NCBI GenBank assembly: GCA_964017195.1
Contig: OZ024892.1
Location: 10,586,866-10,650,865 of the forward strand
Direction: 5' to 3'
Length of the DNA: 64,000 nucleotides
From: Siderastrea radians
Lineage: Eukaryota > Cnidaria > Anthozoa > Scleractinia > Rhizangiidae
In this document: positions 59,836 to 64,000 of the stretch, piece after piece
How positions within the stretch are numbered: the stretch's first letter is position 1
How the letters are laid out: every line of letters begins with the position of its first letter
Translations under genes and position numbers: made by a program
Notes under the pieces: model-generated
Told to the model about the DNA's origin: nothing
Databases searched by the model: none
Seen by the model: only the letters and a program-made list of their open reading frames with translations

Positions 59836-60753
59836 AGAGCACTTCAGGACTCTTTTTGGAACGTTCTTGCAATTTTTTAATATACATTTTGATATTTTTA
59901 TTGTTTAGTATGGCTGAATAACAGCGTGACGTACAAAACTTAAAGGAAATATATGGCAGATTGTGCAAAGAATATATTAAGATTTGTTACTGAAGATCGT
60001 CACCCAGGCTCCAATTTGTTTTTTCATGAGTAATTTAGGTTATGGAGAAACCCATCGATTGCTTTATCATAAATACTTTCTACGTTTACGTAAGCCGTTC
60101 ACACATCGTCTCTAATTTTATTTACGCACGTAAAGCCAGTTAAATTCACGCCCATACGCACGTAAAATTTACGCAACAGTGGAAATCAACCTTAAGCGTT
60201 TCATTTTTACGTCACAACGAAAAAATGCATTGACAGCAAAGTAAGCAAACATTTGCTTATTTCCAATATGCAGGATTGCATAAATTACTTGAAAGCAAAT
60301 AGTAGTTTTAAGGAAAATCAAGGAATAATACTGTCCTAATCCGCCAAAGCAAATAAACGGTCCGCACGCGGACTTGGGATGAGCGTAAACTTTTGCGGAA
60401 CATTAAAGATACAAAATACTTTGATTGTTTTTGAAAAAGTCAGAAACGACAGGTTTTCGCAGTTCATAAAGGCAAAAATATTATGACAAGTTACGCGTGT
60501 GACGGGACGTGTTGGTTGACCTGTGGTCGTGTTCACTCAAACGCATCCTGTCGGTGGTCTAAAGGCAATTCATTTCTGAGCATGATTGCAGATTATGATA
60601 ATCTTTTCAGCCCTGATTAACTATTATTAACATCTTGGACATTTTAATATATTTTAATTTAAAAGTAGTATGTACTTTTAAGTATATAGGTAGCTAGGTG
60701 TCCTCAATTAGTTTACAACTGTGTAAGCTAAATAACAAGACAGGTTAATAAAG

Positions 60754-60807
<54 letters not shown>

Positions 60808-61939
60808 GTTATTATTACTACTATTATTATTATTATTATTATTCCTATTATTATTATTAACAAACCCATATTCTTGGAGAAATGTAAATGAAGCAAACTG
60901 TTTATTAATTTCCTAATTCTGCTCAAGGTTTTCCTTACAACTAGCACTAGATACCCAAACTTCTTTAAACAGTATGCTGATATTTCACATAATTCTCAAT
61001 ACAAATTGTACCCAAACCAGGGCATGGTAATATTATAATTTGAAATTAAATTGGCTTAGAGATTTTACAGAGTTCTATTCCATTTATATATGTTACATCT
61101 GATTAATACACTGTAAATTGATGATATAAAAATTCACACGCTAATTTTGATATTTAAGTTTAGTGACCAAAAAGGTCATCGTTAAATGTAGGCAATTTAA
61201 CACAACATTGATGCAATTCTGAGCAAAACTCAGATTTATGTCAATGAATACAAATGTGTGCTTATAAATTAAGACGGATTCCGCTCAACGTTCGAGCAAT
61301 AAGTGCAAAAAATATTTACCAAAAAACTGCTCATAGCAAGGTAACATTTTGAATGCTATTTGAAACTTCTCACTCTAGTTCACTTGCCCAAGTGACCCCG
61401 CGATGTAATTCTCAAGCATTCCCAAGAAAATTAATTTCAAATCTCGTAAACGTATGCTAAAAACGGGCGCCATTTTGTTTTGAACTGACATGAAGCGTCT
61501 TTTCAATTGAAATATGGATAACTTCAAATCCAATTTTCTCTCGCGGGGTCAGCTTGGGAGCAAAAGTAACGATAAGTTCTTCTTATCTGTTCTCAAAATG
61601 TGACAGTGCTGCAAGTATTTTTTTGGTAACTTAATTTTTGCACTTACTGCTCGAACGTTGAGCGGAAATTGTCTTAAGTACTTAAATTTCATGGCATACA
61701 AATTTCCCCTAGCCAGAACCCTGTATTAACCCTAACAGTGATGAAAATGAAATTTCTCTTTACATTATCTCTACTTGTTCAAACATCCAGTTGATGAGAA
61801 TAAAGAAGGTGGTCACTAATTAAGGATAAGATGTCTTGATACTTAGACAAATTCTCCTTACTAGTTCCATAAGAAATGTAGGGAGATCAGTAAGGAGAAT
61901 ATGCATTTCGATATCAGAGCTTAAAGGTTAATGGCTGCA
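59836..61939. other. convergent intergenic region between the PAM2 gene and SAV1
   Basis: No gene recognised. Holds a diverged copy (about 60340-60530) of a repeat also found near 37770-37930 (AAATAAACGGTCCGCA), an ATT microsatellite (60757-60857), an inverted pair around 61275-61340 and 61600-61680 (GCTCAACGTTCGAGCAxTAAGTGC), and an AACCCTTTAA-family element (61728-61932). Confidence 0.65.
60757..60857. repeat. ATT trinucleotide microsatellite
   Basis: About 30 copies of ATT with a few substitutions. Confidence 0.97.
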
Positions 61940-63949
61940 TTAGTACTTAGCAAGTTCTTTATTTAATTCATCCAGTTCTGCAAGAGCTTGGCTGTTTAAT
62001 AACTCTTCCTCTTGCTGTTGCAGTTTAAGTTTTCTGTCATATTCTCTCTGTAGAGCTTGTCTGTACTCTTCATGACGCATAACAACTTGTTCAGCTTCCT
62101 TCTTGTACAGCCTCTTCAACATTGTCTGCCAGCAGTCCAGCTCAGCAAAGCGAAACAAGTCCCACTGAAAGAAAAAAGTATTTAATTTGTGACTCACAGA
62201 GTTTGAAAGACAACCAGCAACTACATGTAAAAGTACTTTAGTCTTTTAAAGTCTATGGGCCGATTATTTAAAGGAAGTTTAGATGGCCTTTAACAAAACT
62301 ACGGTCCAAACCAATTCAAAATGGCCACGCCTAATTTTTAAACGTTGCTTTGAGTAAACAGTGTCAAAAAGGCATGAAGTACAGACTACCTGTAAAACAA
62401 TGTTAATCGACTTAAAATGACCCAGTAATAACCAAATTTGGAAGTCAAGTCATTATCCTAAGCCGTGGTCCAAACCAATTTCAAACTGACCAAGCCTATA
62501 ATTTTTACATGCTGTTTAGAGTAAACAGTAACAAAAAGGCTTGTAGTACAGTCTAGAACAACGTTTATCTGCTTAAAATTACCCATTTATAACCAGATTT
62601 GGAGGTCAAGTCATTATCCTAAGCCATGTCCAAGTTAGTCCCCACTTAAATAATTGGCCCTATGTTAATTAACGCTATCTTGCAATTTGGCCTAAACCAA
62701 AAAAGCAAAACGTTGACAGATCACACAAATGGTACGTGTTGCATAAATTCAACCCCCCTCCTAAAAAAAGCATGGCTGTTTGGATGCAGTTTCAGTTAAT
62801 TCAACAAGAAAAGTAATCATTCATAGTTACTATAGTCAATTATATTAAAGTGGACACACTGTCTGCATCCCATAAGTGGATGTGGTCCCAAAGAAGTCCA
62901 TCTACTTCAGGTAGGGAATACGTTTTACTAATTTATAGCCTTACCTTTAGAAAACAGTCATAATCCGGGGAGGCTTTGGCATAAACCTGCAGCCATTCAG
63001 GAATTTCTAAGAAATGAAACACATGTCGAATTTATGAATTCAAATTAAAGGACTTGCCTGAATGTGATTGAACTTACTAAAACTCCTTTGGGATACTTCT
63101 TTTTTTGGTAACTCAAAAGCAAAGGTCAACTTTGCGGCAATTCAAGTCTAGGGTGTGAATGGCATTGCTTAAAACAAATTTTGCAACAAAAGTTTATTTA
63201 CTTGACAGGATAACAGATTTAAGCCCCTCTTTTCCCCAATATTCAACAAGCAAGGAGCAAAATGTCCATGTAGCTAGATGAGTTGGGCAAGTGGCCAGGA
63301 AGAAACTCCAAGTTAGGAAGACATTTCGGGGTAGACAAAAACTTGCATTTCTTCTCTTAAAATTTGCTTGCCCGAGCCAATTTCCCTACTCTCTAGGTTT
63401 AAAAAAATTCTCGAAAGCCACTGACAATTAGTGCAGAAAAGATAAAGGAAACCATGCATTGTATCAAATGTGTTTCAGTACAAAATATATAGGATATTCT
63501 TGGTGTCTGATGTGTGGTCTCTCCTTGAATGTTTGATTTATAATGTGATAAATTAGTTCAAGTCAGAATACTTGCACCCTAAGTTGAAAGATTGCTTGCC
63601 AGGACCTTGCCCATCACTGAGGCAAGTAATATCAATCACAAGGCATTACATGCTCAACTTCCAAATCTGCTTGTCTCATACAACTGGATGGGATGTTTGT
63701 TGAGTCAGGACTGCATTCTTCCCACATAAGAACCAGTGACACTGGAAAACAAGTCAGGAAAACGTTTTACATCTCATATTCATCATACCTTCACTGATGT
63801 ATGGATTGGCGGGTACAAGAGGGTTCTGTGCTGGGATGGCTTGAGATTCCTGCCGTTCGCTCTCTGACACTCGCATCTCCTGCTGATGCTGTTGTTGGAT
63901 GAACTGTGTCTTGGCTGGATGCTCATACTGCGTCATCTTTGTATTATGA
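61940..63949 (-). CDS. SAV1: Salvador (SAV1) homolog, last three exons; 5' part outside window
   Basis: Exons on the minus strand in order: 63949-63789, 63006-62945, 62164-61940 (stop TAA). The first visible exon begins HNTKMTQYEHP, the third strand and end of a WW domain (atypical: Tyr where the second signature Trp usually sits), followed by a Gln-rich stretch and PANPYISE. Phase joining then gives EIPEWLQVYAKASPDYDCFLK and WDLFRFAELDCWQTMLKRLYKKEAEQVVMRHEEYRQAL, which is the conserved Salvador C-terminus with its coiled SARAH domain. SARAH pairs with the Hippo/MST kinase, so the protein is expected to scaffold MST and Warts/LATS in the Hippo pathway. The protein ends NKELAKY. The N-terminal half and first WW domain lie beyond 64000. 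Confidence 0.92.
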
Positions 63950-64000
63950 CTAAATAAATAAATAATAGATTAAGAATAAATATTAAAATAAAATAATTAT

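Overview
The window is animal nuclear DNA: AT-rich, with small coding exons bounded by GT/AG introns, long introns, and many short inverted-repeat transposons, tRNA-derived SINEs, non-LTR retrotransposon scraps and microsatellites. The repeat families (for example a ~205 bp family starting with an AACCCTTTAA-like end, families built on runs like TAAACGCC, and a CCAAT/ATTGG-rich family) look like those I associate with stony corals. I infer a cnidarian, probably a scleractinian coral. No species can be named from the sequence alone. Two runs of exactly 200 N are scaffold gaps inside introns.

Four protein genes could be reconstructed by joining exons in phase. (1) 6342-41452, plus strand: a Janus-kinase gene of 30 exons. 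Summed exon length is 5745 nt, an exact multiple of three, predicting 1914 residues in the order FERM, SH2, pseudokinase (JH2), about 838 residues of acidic Ser-rich unstructured sequence, then tyrosine kinase (JH1). (2) 50405-47118, minus strand: a complete four-exon TEX30-like alpha/beta hydrolase of 227 residues. (3) 52861-59835, plus strand: a nine-exon gene for a 474-residue protein with three consecutive PAM2-type (poly(A)-binding-protein binding) motifs, a four-copy internal repeat and an Arg/Pro-rich tail; I do not recognise an ortholog. (4) 63949-61940, minus strand: the last three exons of a Salvador (SAV1) homolog of the Hippo pathway, whose 5' part lies beyond the window.

Layout: 1-6341 is repeat-rich upstream DNA with three TTCN3GAA (STAT-type) sites in the last 600 bp before the JAK start; 6342-41452 JAK; 41453-47117 intergenic repeats and a LINE scrap; 47118-50405 TEX30; 50406-52860 divergent intergenic space with a second LINE scrap; 52861-59835 the PAM2 gene; 59836-61939 intergenic; 61940-64000 SAV1. 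The genes form no obvious common pathway; JAK and SAV1 both belong to growth and immune signalling, but their proximity need not mean anything.

The most notable object is the JAK insert. Exons 20-21 and exon 22 are phase-1 symmetric cassettes, so skipping all three is in frame and would leave a protein of about 1076 residues, close to an ordinary JAK. The insert carries a degenerate repeat whose copies end in a tyrosine motif, rather like a cytokine-receptor tail placed inside the kinase. The JH1 domain is also unusual: it lacks the JAK-specific insertion loop and has a Thr gatekeeper.
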